Numbered from the stretch's first letter, positions 1 through 9,454 are shown. The stretch: DNA of 64,000 nucleotides from Serratia liquefaciens (GCF_027594825.1 NZ_CP088930.1:1859019-1923018); one strand, 5' to 3'. Notes: generated by a model not told the origin, from the sequence alone. A program made the numbers and translations.

Positions 1-209
1 CCGGCATCGGACCGAAAACGGCGGTGTTGCTGTTGCAGCAGGCAGGTTCGCTGGACGGGCTCTACCAGGCCCTGGAGCAGGTGCCGGAGAAATGGCGCGG
101 CAAACTTCAACAACACCGCGACATGGCCTATGTCAGTAAAAAGGTCGCCACCTTGCGCACCGACCTGACGTTAACCGGTAACCTGCAGCAGCTGCGGTTA
201 CCGGCTTAA
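1..209 (+). CDS. xni: Xni (flap endonuclease-like, ExoIX), 3' end only
   Basis: This is the C-terminal part of a gene cut by the window edge; the reading frame is open from base 3 to the TAA at 207-209, giving 68 residues. The first residues, GIGPKTA, form a helix-hairpin-helix DNA-binding turn of the kind found in 5'-3' exonuclease/flap endonuclease proteins. The following sequence (SLDGLYQALEQVPEKW) and the convergent neighbour rlmM match the xni-rlmM order of E. coli. Xni is a FEN-like protein that acts on branched DNA. The catalytic metal site lies upstream of the window and cannot be checked. Confidence 0.85.
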   Translation, partial: GIGPKTAVLLLQQAGSLDGLYQALEQVPEKWRGKLQQHRDMAYVSKKVATLRTDLTLTGNLQQLRLPA

Positions 210-211
210 AC

Positions 212-230
212 CAGGGCGCGACTGCGCCCT
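212..230. terminator. Hairpin between convergent xni and rlmM
   Basis: An inverted repeat with arms AGGGCGC/GCGCCCT lies between the stop of xni and the stop of rlmM. There is no long T run on either side, so it is a plausible but not canonical bidirectional terminator. It shares its stem core with several other gene-end hairpins in the window. Confidence 0.5.
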
Positions 231-235
231 GTCAA

Positions 236-1339
236 TCAGTCACGCTCGTCGCGACGCCCCCCCACGGCCGACCACATGCGGCGGACGTGTACGGTAACTT
301 CTTCACGATCGTGATACAGCTGCTTGGCATGAATTTGTGAGCTGATACCCGCCGCATCCAAGGCTTCCTTGATCGACTGCAGGTTCTGCGAAACCTCTTC
401 GTAGCGTTTTTTCATCGGCAGCTTCAGGTTGAAGATCGCCTCGCGGCACCAGCCTTTCACCAACCACTGGATCATCAAACTGGTCACCTTGGCAGGTTTT
501 TCCACCATGTCACACACCAGCCAGTAAATCTTGCTGCTGGAAGGTTCATACCTGAAACCGTCGGCGCGGTGATGGGTTACCTGTCCGGTATCCATCAGGC
601 TTGGCGCCATCGGGCCATTGTCCACCGCGTGCACCATCATGCTGCGTTGCACCAGTTGGTAGGTCCAACCGCCCGGACAGGCCCCCAGATCGACCGCATG
701 CATGCCGCTGGCCAAACGCTCGTCCCACTCGTCGGCAGGGATAAACACGTGGAATGCCTCTTCCAGCTTCAGCGTAGAACGGCTTGGCGCGTCGGAAGGG
801 AACTTAAGACGCGGAATGCCCATATAGAACGGCGAGTTGTTGTTGCTGAAGGAGTAACCGACATAACAGCAACCCGGCGCGATAAAGAACACGTGCACCA
901 CTGGACGGGTTGCATTCTCACGCGCCATCAATACTTTCTGCTCACGCATCGCAGCGCGCAACGGCACCGTCAGTTTGCGACAGAACTTCATCAGCTCTTT
1001 GCTTTCGTTGGTGTCCGGCACTTCTACTCGCAGCTCACCACCACGGTCGACCACGCCAATCAGCATGCCGACGATCGGCGATACGCGATCTTCCGGCGGC
1101 AAATCGCGCAGCAGCTCACCCACCACCAACATCTGGCGGGCAAAAATCAGTTCACGGAACGGTATTTCCCGCGCCAGGCGATCGGCATCGTCCGGCTGGT
1201 AGCACTCGAAAAGCACGTAGCCGCTGTTGTCCTTCACTCTGGCGAAACCAAACACTTCCAGTTCGGCAGCCTTGGCGGTAATTTCCGCCGCACACTCTTT
1301 TTCAAAACCCTGGCGGCAATACAACGCAATCTTATTCAT
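236..1339 (-). CDS. rlmM: 23S rRNA 2'-O-ribose methyltransferase RlmM
   Basis: A 367-residue protein matching RlmM (YgdE), which uses S-adenosylmethionine to methylate the 2'-OH of C2498 in 23S rRNA before ribosome assembly. An N-terminal THUMP-like RNA-binding part is followed by a Rossmann methyltransferase domain. The cofactor loop [14 protein letters not shown] lies near residues 217-230, with VHAVDNGPM after it. A lysine-rich catalytic segment ([13 protein letters not shown]) lies near residue 300. The start overlaps the end of ygdD by 8 bases, so the two are probably co-transcribed. Length and neighbours agree with the E. coli gene. Confidence 0.95.
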   Translation of the reverse strand: MNKIALYCRQGFEKECAAEITAKAAELEVFGFARVKDNSGYVLFECYQPDDADRLAREIPFRELIFARQMLVVGELLRDLPPEDRVSPIVGMLIGVVDRGGELRVEVPDTNESKELMKFCRKLTVPLRAAMREQKVLMARENATRPVVHVFFIAPGCCYVGYSFSNNNSPFYMGIPRLKFPSDAPSRSTLKLEEAFHVFIPADEWDERLASGMHAVDLGACPGGWTYQLVQRSMMVHAVDNGPMAPSLMDTGQVTHHRADGFRYEPSSSKIYWLVCDMVEKPAKVTSLMIQWLVKGWCREAIFNLKLPMKKRYEEVSQNLQSIKEALDAAGISSQIHAKQLYHDREEVTVHVRRMWSAVGGRRDERD

Positions 1340-1727
1340 GGCGCTCGGCCTTTTTCCTCAGACGCAAAGCGCCAATCAACATCAATACCCAACCGGCCAG
1401 GAAACACACGCCGCCAATCGGCGTGATATAGACCCAGACCTTCAGGTGCGACAGCGCCAGACAGTACAGGCTGCCGCTGAACAGTACGGTGCCGAGCGCC
1501 AATAACGCCCCGCTCCAGTAAAACCACAGGCTGACACGGCGTTGCATCGCCACCGCCAGCGCCAGGATCGTCAGGGTATGAAAGCCCTGATAGTCCAGCC
1601 CGGTACGGATCCAGGCCATCTCGTTAGCGCCCAGCGTGCCACTTAGTACGTGTGCGCCAAACGCGCCCAGAGCAACAAATACAAAACCGCTGATAGCGGC
1701 AAAAATCAGCATTGAACGACTGCTCAT
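1332..1727 (-). CDS. ygdD: DUF423 inner-membrane protein YgdD
   Basis: A 131-residue, very hydrophobic protein of the DUF423 family with about four membrane segments. The N-terminal segment has the FxxLGAFGAHxL pattern seen in this family ([13 protein letters not shown]). The biochemical role is not established. It sits between gcvA and rlmM on the same strand, as in E. coli, and its last codons overlap the rlmM start. An ATG with a modest purine-rich stretch upstream supports the start used. Confidence 0.9.
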   Translation of the reverse strand: MSSRSMLIFAAISGFVFVALGAFGAHVLSGTLGANEMAWIRTGLDYQGFHTLTILALAVAMQRRVSLWFYWSGALLALGTVLFSGSLYCLALSHLKVWVYITPIGGVCFLAGWVLMLIGALRLRKKAERHE

Positions 1728-1779
1728 CGTTATTTACCTTTATTGAAAAAAACCGGCGGCGACAAAACGGCGACCGGCC

Positions 1780-2697
1780 TCATTGTTCGTAGCGAAAGCG
1801 GAACTTTTCTTGCTCGCTGGCTGCCCGCGCCAGGATCCACTTACGAAAGGCGGCTATTTTACCCAGTTCTGCCTGACTGTCATGACATACCAGATAAAAA
1901 GCATTTTTACTGACCAGGACGTCGTTGAACGGGCATACCAATCGCCCGGCCTCGATCTCGGTCTGCGCCATCACGTTATTGACCAGGGCAATCCCCTGCC
2001 CATGCACTGCCGCCTGCACCACCATGGCGCTGTGACTGAAAATCGGCCCCTGCTGCACATTGATGTGCTGCAACCCCAACTGGCGCGTGTAGGCCAGCCA
2101 ATCGCGGCGTGAAGTATCATGCAGCAGCGTGTGATAAGCCAGATCGCTCGTCACTTTTAACGCATGTTCCCCGGTAAGCAGGCTGGGAGAGCACACTGGC
2201 AGCAGGTATTCCGCGTATAAACGTTCTGCGCGCAACCCTGTCCAGTTGCCGCGGCCATAGAAAATAGCCACGTCAACGTCATCCGCCAGCTTGTCTTCTT
2301 CACGGTCCACCGCCTGGATACGCACGTCAATTCCCGGATAAGCTGAGTTAAAGCCGGACAGACGAGGCACCAACCACTGAATGGCAAAACTCGGGGGCAA
2401 ACTGACGGTCAATGCCCCCTTGGCGCTGCGCGCCTGTAACTTGCGCGTAGCCTCATTGATCGAGGAGAAGATTTCCTTGATATCCAGATAATAACTTTGC
2501 CCTTCTTCCGTCAGCAACAGCGAGCGGTTGCGGCGCCGAAACAGCTTCAGGCCGAGGAAGTCCTCCAGCGACTTGATCTGGTGGCTCACCGCGGCCTGGG
2601 TGACAAACAGTTCTTCAGCCGCTTTGGTAAAACTCAGGTGACGGGCAGCCGCGTCAAAGACCCGCAGTGCATTCAGAGGTGGTAAGCGTTTAGACAT
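1780..2697 (-). CDS. gcvA: Glycine cleavage system regulator GcvA (LysR family)
   Basis: A 305-residue LysR-type regulator, the same length as E. coli GcvA. The N-terminal helix-turn-helix (LSFTKAAEELFVTQAAVSHQ, about residues 20-39) is followed by the effector-binding domain. GcvA activates gcvTHP when glycine is available and represses it with GcvR otherwise; it also activates the divergent sRNA gene gcvB. The start codon lies about 170 bases from the gcvB start, so the shared intergenic region is where GcvA would bind. Called by resemblance and by gcvB next door. Confidence 0.95.
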   Translation of the reverse strand: MSKRLPPLNALRVFDAAARHLSFTKAAEELFVTQAAVSHQIKSLEDFLGLKLFRRRNRSLLLTEEGQSYYLDIKEIFSSINEATRKLQARSAKGALTVSLPPSFAIQWLVPRLSGFNSAYPGIDVRIQAVDREEDKLADDVDVAIFYGRGNWTGLRAERLYAEYLLPVCSPSLLTGEHALKVTSDLAYHTLLHDTSRRDWLAYTRQLGLQHINVQQGPIFSHSAMVVQAAVHGQGIALVNNVMAQTEIEAGRLVCPFNDVLVSKNAFYLVCHDSQAELGKIAAFRKWILARAASEQEKFRFRYEQ

Positions 2698-2835
2698 TTA
2701 TTAGCTACTTTTGTGTAACAATATTCCGAGTGATTCGGCATAAAAAATCAGGCGGCGTTGTGTGCCGTGCCATAGGCACAGAACAACAAAGCGCTACCAT
2801 TAGTTTTTTTAATCCGAGCCATTATAAATTGTCCG

Positions 2836-2864
2836 TTGAGCATGCGCCAGCAAATACCTATAGT
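2836..2864 (+). promoter_or_regulatory. gcvB promoter
   Basis: A sigma-70-like pair sits upstream of the gcvB RNA: TTGAGC at 2836-2841 and TATAGT at 2859-2864, with a 17-base spacer. The inferred transcription start is at 2871. GcvA is known to control this promoter in E. coli; a specific GcvA site was not resolved here. Confidence 0.7.
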
Positions 2865-2870
2865 GGCGGC

Positions 2871-3073
2871 ACTTCCCGGGCCGGAACGAAAAGGGATTGG
2901 GTGTCGAGGACGCCGATGAACTTTTGGCTTGTGGTTGTGATGTTGTGTTTGCAAATTGTCTGGCAATCCAGACGTGGTAGCTAAGCTACTGTTTTTTTTC
3001 ACTTCCTGTACATTTACCCTGTCTGTCCATAGTGATTTTATGCAGCACCGCAAGCTTTGCGGTGCTTTTTTTT
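2871..3073 (+). ncRNA. gcvB: Small regulatory RNA GcvB
   Basis: About 203 nt, divergent from gcvA, as in E. coli and Salmonella. The 5' part begins ACTTCC and then CCGGAACGAAAAG. The G/U-rich seed R1 (GTGGTTGTGATGTTGTG, about 2931-2947) is well preserved. The block CACTTCCTGTACATTTACCC (about 3000-3019) and the segment CTGTCTGTCCATAGTGAT are near-identical to the E. coli RNA as I recall it. It ends in the terminator CACCGCAAGCTTTGCGGTG followed by eight T residues. GcvB uses Hfq to repress many amino-acid and peptide transporter mRNAs. Ends are inferred from the promoter and terminator. Confidence 0.95.
3046..3073 (+). terminator. gcvB intrinsic terminator
   Basis: GCACCGCAAGCTTTGCGGTGC hairpin followed by eight Ts. 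It also separates gcvB from the convergent lipoprotein gene ygdI. Confidence 0.9.
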
Positions 3074-3082
3074 GCCTGACGT

Positions 3083-3307
3083 TTACTGGTTGCTTTCAAC
3101 CATTTCTTTCACGTCGGAACGGTTGATCTGCTGCTCAACGCCGTTGGCATCTTTATAGCTGATCATACCGGTATCGTTGTCCACTTTTGGCTTGCCGTCG
3201 GCGACAATAGTGCGCCCATCATTGGTGTGCATCACGTAATTGCTGGAGCAAGCTGCCAGGGTGAACGTAAGCATCAGAGCAGAGATAACTGCGGCTGTCT
3301 TCTTCAT
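3083..3307 (-). CDS. ygdI: YgdI/YgdR family lipoprotein YgdI
   Basis: A 74-residue small lipoprotein. The signal peptide ends in a lipobox (TLAACSS) with the acylated cysteine at residue 20; the next residues are SS, which is compatible with sorting to the outer membrane. The mature part has the SNYVMHTNDGRTIVADGKP pattern and a CSxYVM start typical of the family. Function is unknown. A paralogue, ygdR, lies 30 kb away in this window. A strong ribosome-binding site (AAGGAG) precedes the ATG. Confidence 0.92.
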   Translation of the reverse strand: MKKTAAVISALMLTFTLAACSSNYVMHTNDGRTIVADGKPKVDNDTGMISYKDANGVEQQINRSDVKEMVESNQ

Positions 3308-3502
3308 TGTGGACTCCTTGTAGTTTTAAATGCTGTAAAAAACCCTTTCTATTATTCAACGCCATTATTTAGCGCGTACTTATTAGCATAACAAACTTTC
3401 CCGAGATTGCCAGGCGATAAGTCCTAATGGTCGGGATAGCTTGTCTCCAGCCGTAAAATAAGACAGGATCAATGATTGACTTCAGCCAGCGACAATCAGG
3501 GT

Positions 3503-4708
3503 ATGACACCTTTTAATCCCATCGACTTCCGTAATCAGTTTCCTGCATTGCAGCAGGCGGGCATTTATCTCGACAGCGCCGCCACCGCATTAAAACCTCT
3601 GGCGGTCATTGCCGCTACGCAGCAGTTTTATCGTGACGACGCGGCTACGGTGCATCGTAGCCAGCATAGGGCCGCACAGGACCTGACCGCCCGTTTCGAG
3701 CAGGCGCGCCAACAGGTCGCTACTCTGATCAACGCCCCTTCAGCCGATGACATTATCTGGACCCGCGGTACCACCGAAGCAATCAACCTGGTTGCGCAAA
3801 GCTATGCTCGCCCCCTGCTGAAACCGGGTGACGAAATCCTGGTGAGCGAGGCAGAGCATCACGCCAATCTAATCCCCTGGTTGATGGTGGCAGAGCAAAC
3901 CGGCGCCCGGGTGGTAAAACTGCCCCTTGGCGCAGATCGCCTGCCGGACCTGACCCTGTTGCCTGGGCTGCTCAATGCTAAAACCCGTCTGCTGGCGCTG
4001 GGGCAGATGTCCAACGTCACCGGCGGTTGCCCGGATTTGGCGCACGCCATCAGCCTGGCCCACAGCGCCGGCGCACGCGTGATGATTGACGGTGCGCAGG
4101 GCATAGTGCACTGCCCCGCCGACGTTCAGCGGCTTGACATTGATTTCTACGCGTTCTCCGGCCACAAACTCTATGGCCCAACCGGCATAGGAGCGCTGTA
4201 CGGCAAGAGCGAGTTATTGGCGCAAATGGCACCGTGGCAGGGCGGCGGCAAGATGCTGACCCAGGCATCGTTCGAGGGGTTCACGCCGCAAAAGCCTCCT
4301 CACTGCTTTGAAGCAGGCACGCCCAATATCGCCGGCGTGTTGGGGTTAGCCGCCGCACTGGAGTGGCTTGCCAATCAGGACATGTTGGCTGCCGAACGCT
4401 ACAGCCGTGACCTGGCCGATAACGCCGAGCAAAGGTTGGAGTCACTGTCGGGCTTTCGCAGCTTCCGTTGCTCAGGCTCCAGCCTGCTGGCATTCGATAT
4501 TGCCGGCATCCACCACAGCGATATCGTGACCCTGCTGGCAGAACAAGGCATCGCAGTGCGTGCCGGCCAGCACTGCGCCCAACCGCTGATGGCGGCGCTC
4601 GGGGTCAGTGGTACACTGCGCGCCTCCTTCGCACCTTATAACACCCAGGAAGATGTCGATGCTTTGGTCACAGCCCTGATCAACGCTATCGATCTGCTGG
4701 CCGACTAG
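3503..4708 (+). CDS. csdA: Cysteine desulfurase CsdA
   Basis: A 401-residue PLP-dependent class V aminotransferase-fold enzyme, the same length as E. coli CsdA. It removes sulfur (or selenium) from cysteine (or selenocysteine). The PLP lysine lies in FYAFSGHKLYGPTG, the active cysteine in RAGQHCAQPL (near residue 358), and HANLIPW and TRGTTEAINL are family motifs. The ATG at 3503 is chosen because MTPFNPIDFRNQFPAL aligns with the E. coli start; an in-frame TTG at 3476 with an AGGA upstream is an alternative that adds nine residues. It is co-directional with csdE, which accepts its persulfide. Confidence 0.93.
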   Translation: MTPFNPIDFRNQFPALQQAGIYLDSAATALKPLAVIAATQQFYRDDAATVHRSQHRAAQDLTARFEQARQQVATLINAPSADDIIWTRGTTEAINLVAQSYARPLLKPGDEILVSEAEHHANLIPWLMVAEQTGARVVKLPLGADRLPDLTLLPGLLNAKTRLLALGQMSNVTGGCPDLAHAISLAHSAGARVMIDGAQGIVHCPADVQRLDIDFYAFSGHKLYGPTGIGALYGKSELLAQMAPWQGGGKMLTQASFEGFTPQKPPHCFEAGTPNIAGVLGLAAALEWLANQDMLAAERYSRDLADNAEQRLESLSGFRSFRCSGSSLLAFDIAGIHHSDIVTLLAEQGIAVRAGQHCAQPLMAALGVSGTLRASFAPYNTQEDVDALVTALINAIDLLAD

Positions 4709-4731
4709 ACTGAATGAACACCGGAGACGCT

Positions 4732-5166
4732 ATGCTTGCCCCCCATCCCTTTGGCCGTGAAATCACCGCCGGGGCGCTAATCGAAAAATTTACCGCCCTG
4801 AAGCAGTGGGAAGATCGCTATCGCCAACTGATCATGCTGGCAAAGCAGTTGCCCCCGTTGCCGGAAGCATTACGCGCAGCGGAAATGGAATTGAGCGGCT
4901 GTGAAAACCGGGTCTGGCTGGGGCATCAGTTGCAGGCGGACGGGACGCTGCATTTTTATGGTGACAGCGAAGGTCGCATCGTACGCGGGCTGTTGGCGGT
5001 GCTGCTGACGGCGGTAGAAGGAAAAACGCCGCAAGAAATCGCGGCGATGGACCCCTTGGGGTTATTCGATCAGTTGGCGCTACGCGCCCAGCTCAGCGCC
5101 ACCCGAGCCAGTGGATTGGAAGCGCTGGCTGCCGCAGTGAGGGCGATAAGCGCCCGCTACGCCTGA
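4732..5166 (+). CDS. csdE: Sulfur acceptor CsdE (SufE family)
   Basis: A SufE-fold protein of 144 residues that takes the persulfide from CsdA and passes sulfur on, including to the TcdA pathway. The acceptor cysteine is in the [10 protein letters not shown] motif (residue 57 from this start). The family block [19 protein letters not shown] is intact. The ATG at 4732 is preferred because GGAGA lies at the right distance; an in-frame ATG at 4714 would add six residues. The 3' end overlaps the convergent tcdA by ten bases. Confidence 0.93.
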   Translation: MLAPHPFGREITAGALIEKFTALKQWEDRYRQLIMLAKQLPPLPEALRAAEMELSGCENRVWLGHQLQADGTLHFYGDSEGRIVRGLLAVLLTAVEGKTPQEIAAMDPLGLFDQLALRAQLSATRASGLEALAAAVRAISARYA

Positions 5167-5963
5167 CGCGCGGCTTTCGCCACCATCTTTTTCAGCGCGT
5201 GGGAAACGGCGACAAAGCCAAAGGTCGCGGTAACCATGGTTGCCGCACCGAATCCCGCACTGCAATCCATTCTTTTTGGCCCTTCAGCAGTGCTGCGCGA
5301 CGCGCAAACGCTGCCATCCGGCTGCGGGTAAACCAGGGGTTCGCTGGAAAACACGCAGTCGATGCCCAGCTTGCCCTTACTGTTCTTCACCACGTTGAAA
5401 TCATTTTTCAGCCGTTCACGCAGCTTGGCCGCCAGCGGATCCTGAATGGTTTTCGCCAAATCCACCACCGCAATCTGGGTCGGGTCTATCTGTCCACCGG
5501 CACCGCCGGTGGTGACCACAGGTATCTTGTAGCGTCGACAATAAGCCAGCAGTGCCGCCTTCGGTCGCACGCTGTCAATCGCGTCGATGACGTAGCTGAA
5601 ATTGTTATCGAGCAGCTCGGCAACGTTGTCCGCCGTAATGAAATCGTCAATGCAGGTCACCCGACACTCAGGGTTGATCGCCAGAATGCGCTCCGCCATC
5701 ACTTCCGTTTTTGACTGCCCGACATGCTGGCGCAGCGCATGGATTTGGCGATTGGTGTTGGTGACGCAGACATCGTCCATATCAATCAGCGTAATAGTGC
5801 CGATGCCGGTACGCGCCAGCGCTTCTGCCGCCCAGGAGCCCACGCCGCCAATGCCAATCACGCAAATGTGCGCCTGGGCAAACAGCGCCAACGCCTGCTG
5901 ACCGTATAAACGTGCCGTGCCGCCAAAACGCTGCAGATAGGCTTCAGAATAGGCTGTGCTCAT
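5157..5963 (-). CDS. tcdA: tRNA cyclic t6A37 dehydratase TcdA (CsdL)
   Basis: A 268-residue E1-like, ThiF/MoeB-family ATP-binding protein. TcdA activates and dehydrates N6-threonylcarbamoyladenosine at tRNA position 37 to its cyclic form, a step that depends on the CsdA/CsdE sulfur relay. The nucleotide loop [19 protein letters not shown] (about 35-53) and the [14 protein letters not shown] block (about 60-73) are the E1-family signatures. The gene is convergent with csdE, so all three pathway genes stay together. An ATG with upstream AAGGTAATAAAAG supports the start. Confidence 0.95.
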   Translation of the reverse strand: MSTAYSEAYLQRFGGTARLYGQQALALFAQAHICVIGIGGVGSWAAEALARTGIGTITLIDMDDVCVTNTNRQIHALRQHVGQSKTEVMAERILAINPECRVTCIDDFITADNVAELLDNNFSYVIDAIDSVRPKAALLAYCRRYKIPVVTTGGAGGQIDPTQIAVVDLAKTIQDPLAAKLRERLKNDFNVVKNSKGKLGIDCVFSSEPLVYPQPDGSVCASRSTAEGPKRMDCSAGFGAATMVTATFGFVAVSHALKKMVAKAARQA

Positions 5964-5995
5964 AACGCTTTTATTACCTTAACTTTGCAAATGAT

Positions 5996-6184
5996 AAGGG
6001 CCGGAGGTTCCGGCCCTTCAGATTATTGACAAAGGGGGATAAAAGCGTGGTTTTTCCCCCTTTGTGTTATCAGCCGAAAATCAATAAATTGATTTTCCAG
6101 ATTTATTTTCAAAATCTTTAGCGCCTGCCGCCAAACATTATAAGTTTGTCAGCAGTCGCAAGGACCGGAAAATCCGGCCCTTGC
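5996..6184. repeat. Cluster of four inverted repeats downstream of mltA
   Basis: The roughly 300-base gap between tcdA and mltA holds four separate inverted repeats. They are AAGGGCCGGA/TCCGGCCCTT (5996-6018, 3-base loop); CAAAGGGGGA/TCCCCCTTTG (6030-6064); AAAATCAA/TTGATTTT (6077-6096, 4-base loop); and GCAAGGACCGGA/TCCGGCCCTTGC (6158-6184, one mismatch). The first and last share the arm TCCGGCCCTT. None has a strong T run on the mltA strand. They could be terminators, mRNA 3'-end stabilisers or an unrecognised structured RNA. No open reading frame of note lies here. Confidence 0.7.
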
Positions 6185-6266
6185 GGGTCAATATCGGTAT
6201 ACCCGTCGCCTTTCAAGCCATAATCAGACGACCAGCCTGAAATTCATCGGGTAAAACCTGATGCCG

Positions 6267-7409
6267 TTAACGGGTGACCAACAGCGAACCGCCTGAAGCG
6301 GAGCTGGTCTGGCTGGTAAACAGCGGCGCGTTTACGTTGGCGCCTTTCAGCACCCAAACGCGGCCGTAGTGGTTGTAATAACCCGCCGAGTGGCCGGCAT
6401 CAGCCCCGATGCCCTGGTACATATCGAAGTGCTGGCCTTTGATCGCCCCACCCACATCCAGCGCCACCATCAGACGCATCTCATATTTTCCCGTGAATTT
6501 ACCCTTGTTGTCCAGCAGCGGCACTTCCGCCAGCAGCGTGGTACCCGCCGGGATCAGTGAACGATCGGAAGCCACCGACGCTTTGGCGATCAACGGCACC
6601 GCACTGGCTCCGCGAACCGGCGCAAAGGCTTCAGGACGGAAGAAGACAAAGGAAGGGTTCTGTTCCAACAGCTCACGCACTTCTGCCGCGCTGTGGGTAT
6701 CCGCCCACTGACGAATCGCCTGCATCGACATATCCGCCTTGGCCACTTCACCGCGGTCGATCAGCACTTTGCCAATGCTGCGATAAGCATGGCCGTTTTT
6801 GCCGCCGTAGCCGAAGAACACCAACGGCTGGCCGTTGCCGTAATCCACATAGCCACTGCCCTGGACTTCCATCATAAAGTTGTCCATCAGCGAGTTGGTG
6901 TACGCCACAATATAGCGATCGTCCAGCGCGCCTGAGTAAATACCCGCGCGATCGGGCAGGCGGCCTTTCCCTTTTGGCGGCATGCGGTACAGCGGGTAAC
7001 GGAACTCACCCTGTTGGGTATAGCGCGCCTGCACCACCGGCGTGTAGTAACCGGTAAACTGAACGTTGCCGTAGTTGTCTACGCCTTCCATCTGGTAAGC
7101 GCTGAGGCCGTACTGGTTCAGGTTGCGCGTATCGGCGCCGGAGGCCATCCAGCTCTGTACTGCCTGATAAGTGGTGTTGTTGCGATTAAAAAGTGAAGGA
7201 GAAGCGTATTTGATCTCCATCAGCTGATCTGAATAATCCTTGGCATTAACCGGTACCCCTTTCGCGTTGGGTTGGTTCACCAACTCCAGCGACTGATCCA
7301 GGCGTCCATCCTTATATTGCTGTCCCCGATCGGTCGGCTTAGACGAACAGCCTGCCAGTATCGCTACCATTAACCCGCCCAGCAGGTATTTGCCCCAACG
7401 TCCTTTCAT
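6267..7409 (-). CDS. mltA: Membrane-bound lytic murein transglycosylase A
   Basis: A 380-residue outer-membrane lipoprotein. The signal peptide MKGRWGKYLLGGLMVAILAGC ends in a lipobox with cysteine at residue 21. MltA cleaves the MurNAc-GlcNAc bond with formation of 1,6-anhydro ends. The family blocks FTGYYTPVV and FFGYGGKNGHAYRSIGKVLIDRGE and the C-terminal RLMVALDVGGAIKGQHFD segment, which carries the catalytic aspartate, are present. The ATG at 7409 is chosen because it starts the signal peptide; a longer in-frame extension to 7454 has no signal-like character. Confidence 0.94.
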   Translation of the reverse strand: MKGRWGKYLLGGLMVAILAGCSSKPTDRGQQYKDGRLDQSLELVNQPNAKGVPVNAKDYSDQLMEIKYASPSLFNRNNTTYQAVQSWMASGADTRNLNQYGLSAYQMEGVDNYGNVQFTGYYTPVVQARYTQQGEFRYPLYRMPPKGKGRLPDRAGIYSGALDDRYIVAYTNSLMDNFMMEVQGSGYVDYGNGQPLVFFGYGGKNGHAYRSIGKVLIDRGEVAKADMSMQAIRQWADTHSAAEVRELLEQNPSFVFFRPEAFAPVRGASAVPLIAKASVASDRSLIPAGTTLLAEVPLLDNKGKFTGKYEMRLMVALDVGGAIKGQHFDMYQGIGADAGHSAGYYNHYGRVWVLKGANVNAPLFTSQTSSASGGSLLVTR

Positions 7410-7580
7410 CGCGCACACTCTCAACTGATATGATCTCCCGCCGAACGATAACAAACGCCCATAGATAAAGGAATCGCCGCCTATAAAAAAAGCCCTTGGT
7501 CAGATAATGGTGAAAAAGAACGCAAATTGCGGGCTAATTCGACAGAAAGGCCGTTTTAGTTCAATAAAATGCAAAAAGGG

Positions 7581-7608
7581 TTGCAACCAAACGCACGGAG
7601 AGTATAGT
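7581..7608 (+). promoter_or_regulatory. Promoter of the tRNA-fMet cluster
   Basis: TTGCAA at 7581-7586 and TATAGT at 7603-7608 with a 16-base spacer, 15 bases ahead of the first tRNA. The discriminator after the -10 is GCGC, the GC-rich type associated with stringent control of stable RNA promoters. No canonical UP element was identified. Confidence 0.7.
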
Positions 7609-7622
7609 GCGCTTCCATCGGA

Positions 7623-7699
<77 letters not shown>

Positions 7700-7765
7700 A
7701 CCGATACTGCAACAGCAGTATCAAGTAAAAGGTTGGATTCGATGAAAAAAAAGGTATTATACGGA

Positions 7766-7842
<77 letters not shown>

Positions 7843-7906
7843 ACCGATACTGTACCAGCGGTATCTTATGAAAGTTGGTTTACGATAATACAAGCATTAA
7901 GACGGA

Positions 7907-7983
<77 letters not shown>

Positions 7984-8003
7984 ATCTTAATGACCACAGA
8001 CAA

Positions 8004-8025
8004 GCACCTTAACGGGTGTTTTTTT
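8004..8025 (+). terminator. Terminator of the tRNA-fMet operon
   Basis: A short stem GCACCT/GGGTGT (two wobble pairs) with loop TAAC followed by seven Ts, 20 bases after the last tRNA. Confidence 0.75.
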
Positions 8026-8110
8026 GTATCTGAAATCCGCCAATCCCGATTTTACTCCAGCCAACAACGCCCTCTCCCTGACGTCAATGAAATCAGGTTA
8101 TCACCCTCGA

Positions 8111-9454
8111 TCAATCATAATGACTTTCGCGTTTTTGCAGCCACATCGCCCATACGGCTAACGCGGACACCACCGCCGGCACCGCCGCAAGCAGCAACAG
8201 ATCGGATGCCATCCAATGGCGGGCAATCAGCGCAGCGCCCAACAGAGGCCCGAGCATCGAAGCGCCCCGTCCGATACCCAATCCCCAGCCTAAACCGGTT
8301 GAACGCAAAAATGTCGGGTAACCACCGGCAGCCAGCGCATTTACCCCCGGCATACCCCCGACGACGAAAACGCCCGTGACGAAAATCGAGCTGAACAGCA
8401 TCAGCAGATTTTGCGGCTCAAAACCTATCGCGGCTATTGAAAGGGCCGCGATTGAAAAGCCCGTGATAAGCACGCTGTAAGCCCCAAATTTGTCAATCAG
8501 GCGGCCAAGCGCCAGGGTGCCTAAAACCCCGCCAAACTGTAATGCCCCAGTGGCCAAATTGGCGATTTCCAGCGACAGCCCCGCGTCCTTGATCAGGGTT
8601 GGCAGCCAATTTGCCAAAAAATAGAGATCGATAAGATTCATAAAATTCACCAGCCAAAGCAGCAAGGTGAACACGGCGCGGTTATCTCGAAAGAGATCAA
8701 CCACCGTGGCTTTGGCGCGCTGCATGCCAACATGACTGTTGGAAAGATCGACACTCATGGCCTGCTGCTCCGGAAACACTTTTCGCAAGGTTGAACGAAT
8801 TGCCGCTTCTCCCTTTCCGCATCTCAACATCCATTGTGCCGACTCCGGCAGGTAGGCCCACATAGAAATCGCCAGGATAATCGGCAAAAGCCCCCCGAGA
8901 ATAAAAATAGCCTGCCAGCCGACGAGCGGGATCAGCAAAGCCGCGGTAACGCCACCCAAACCGCCGCCGATCGCAAAAAAACAGGTTATCGCAGTGATAT
9001 AGGTCGCTCGCTGGCGTAAAGGGCTGTATTCGACAACCAACGCAATGCAGTTGGGCATCACGCCGCCTAAGGCTATACCCGCAAGGAAACGGAACGCCAT
9101 CAGTTGATTAACATTCTGGGCGAAGGCAGAACACAGGGTGAATACGCCAAAAATGAGCGTGGCAGAAATGATGGACGGCCTGCGCCCGATGCGATCGGCA
9201 AGCCAACCCAAAGCAAAGGCACCGATGGCAATGCCGGCCAATCCGGCGCTGAACACCGGCCCCAACACTGCTGTTTCCAGCGACCAGGCATCCCGAATGG
9301 CCGGTGCGGCATAGCCCATGGCCTGGATATCGAACCCATCGCACATAAGACAAAGCGCGCACATAATCAGCAAAAGCACTTGGCCGCGACGCGTCCCCGT
9401 GCTGTCTACCATTTCCTGAATGCTCTGCATTCCTTCGTTTGCGGACATTGACAC
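8111..9454 (-). CDS. MFS transporter, aromatic acid:H+ symporter (AAHS) type
   Basis: A 447-residue, 12-helix major-facilitator protein. CDGFDIQAMGYAAPAI in helix 1 and the loop GWLADRIGRRPSI between helices 2 and 3 are typical of the AAHS (PcaK/BenK-like) family that imports aromatic or related carboxylic acids. The actual substrate is not known. The gene lies alone, with no catabolic partner, between the tRNA-fMet array and amiC, which adjoin each other in E. coli, so it looks like a lineage-specific insertion. The GTG at 9454 has AAGGA at good spacing; the ATG at 9448 is an alternative. The upstream region is strongly AT-rich, unlike the flanks. Confidence 0.85.
   Translation of the reverse strand: MSMSANEGMQSIQEMVDSTGTRRGQVLLLIMCALCLMCDGFDIQAMGYAAPAIRDAWSLETAVLGPVFSAGLAGIAIGAFALGWLADRIGRRPSIISATLIFGVFTLCSAFAQNVNQLMAFRFLAGIALGGVMPNCIALVVEYSPLRQRATYITAITCFFAIGGGLGGVTAALLIPLVGWQAIFILGGLLPIILAISMWAYLPESAQWMLRCGKGEAAIRSTLRKVFPEQQAMSVDLSNSHVGMQRAKATVVDLFRDNRAVFTLLLWLVNFMNLIDLYFLANWLPTLIKDAGLSLEIANLATGALQFGGVLGTLALGRLIDKFGAYSVLITGFSIAALSIAAIGFEPQNLLMLFSSIFVTGVFVVGGMPGVNALAAGGYPTFLRSTGLGWGLGIGRGASMLGPLLGAALIARHWMASDLLLLAAVPAVVSALAVWAMWLQKRESHYD

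Noticed and set aside
569..1426. Long open frame on the plus strand opposite rlmM/ygdD (285 codons)
   Set aside because: It is antisense to two well-recognised genes, rich in His/Arg/Gln from reversed codons, and has no domain pattern. Typical of GC-rich antisense frames.
2748..3053. 101-codon minus-strand frame in the gcvA-gcvB gap
   Set aside because: It is antisense to the gcvB RNA, whose promoter, seed and terminator are clear; the translation has no family features.
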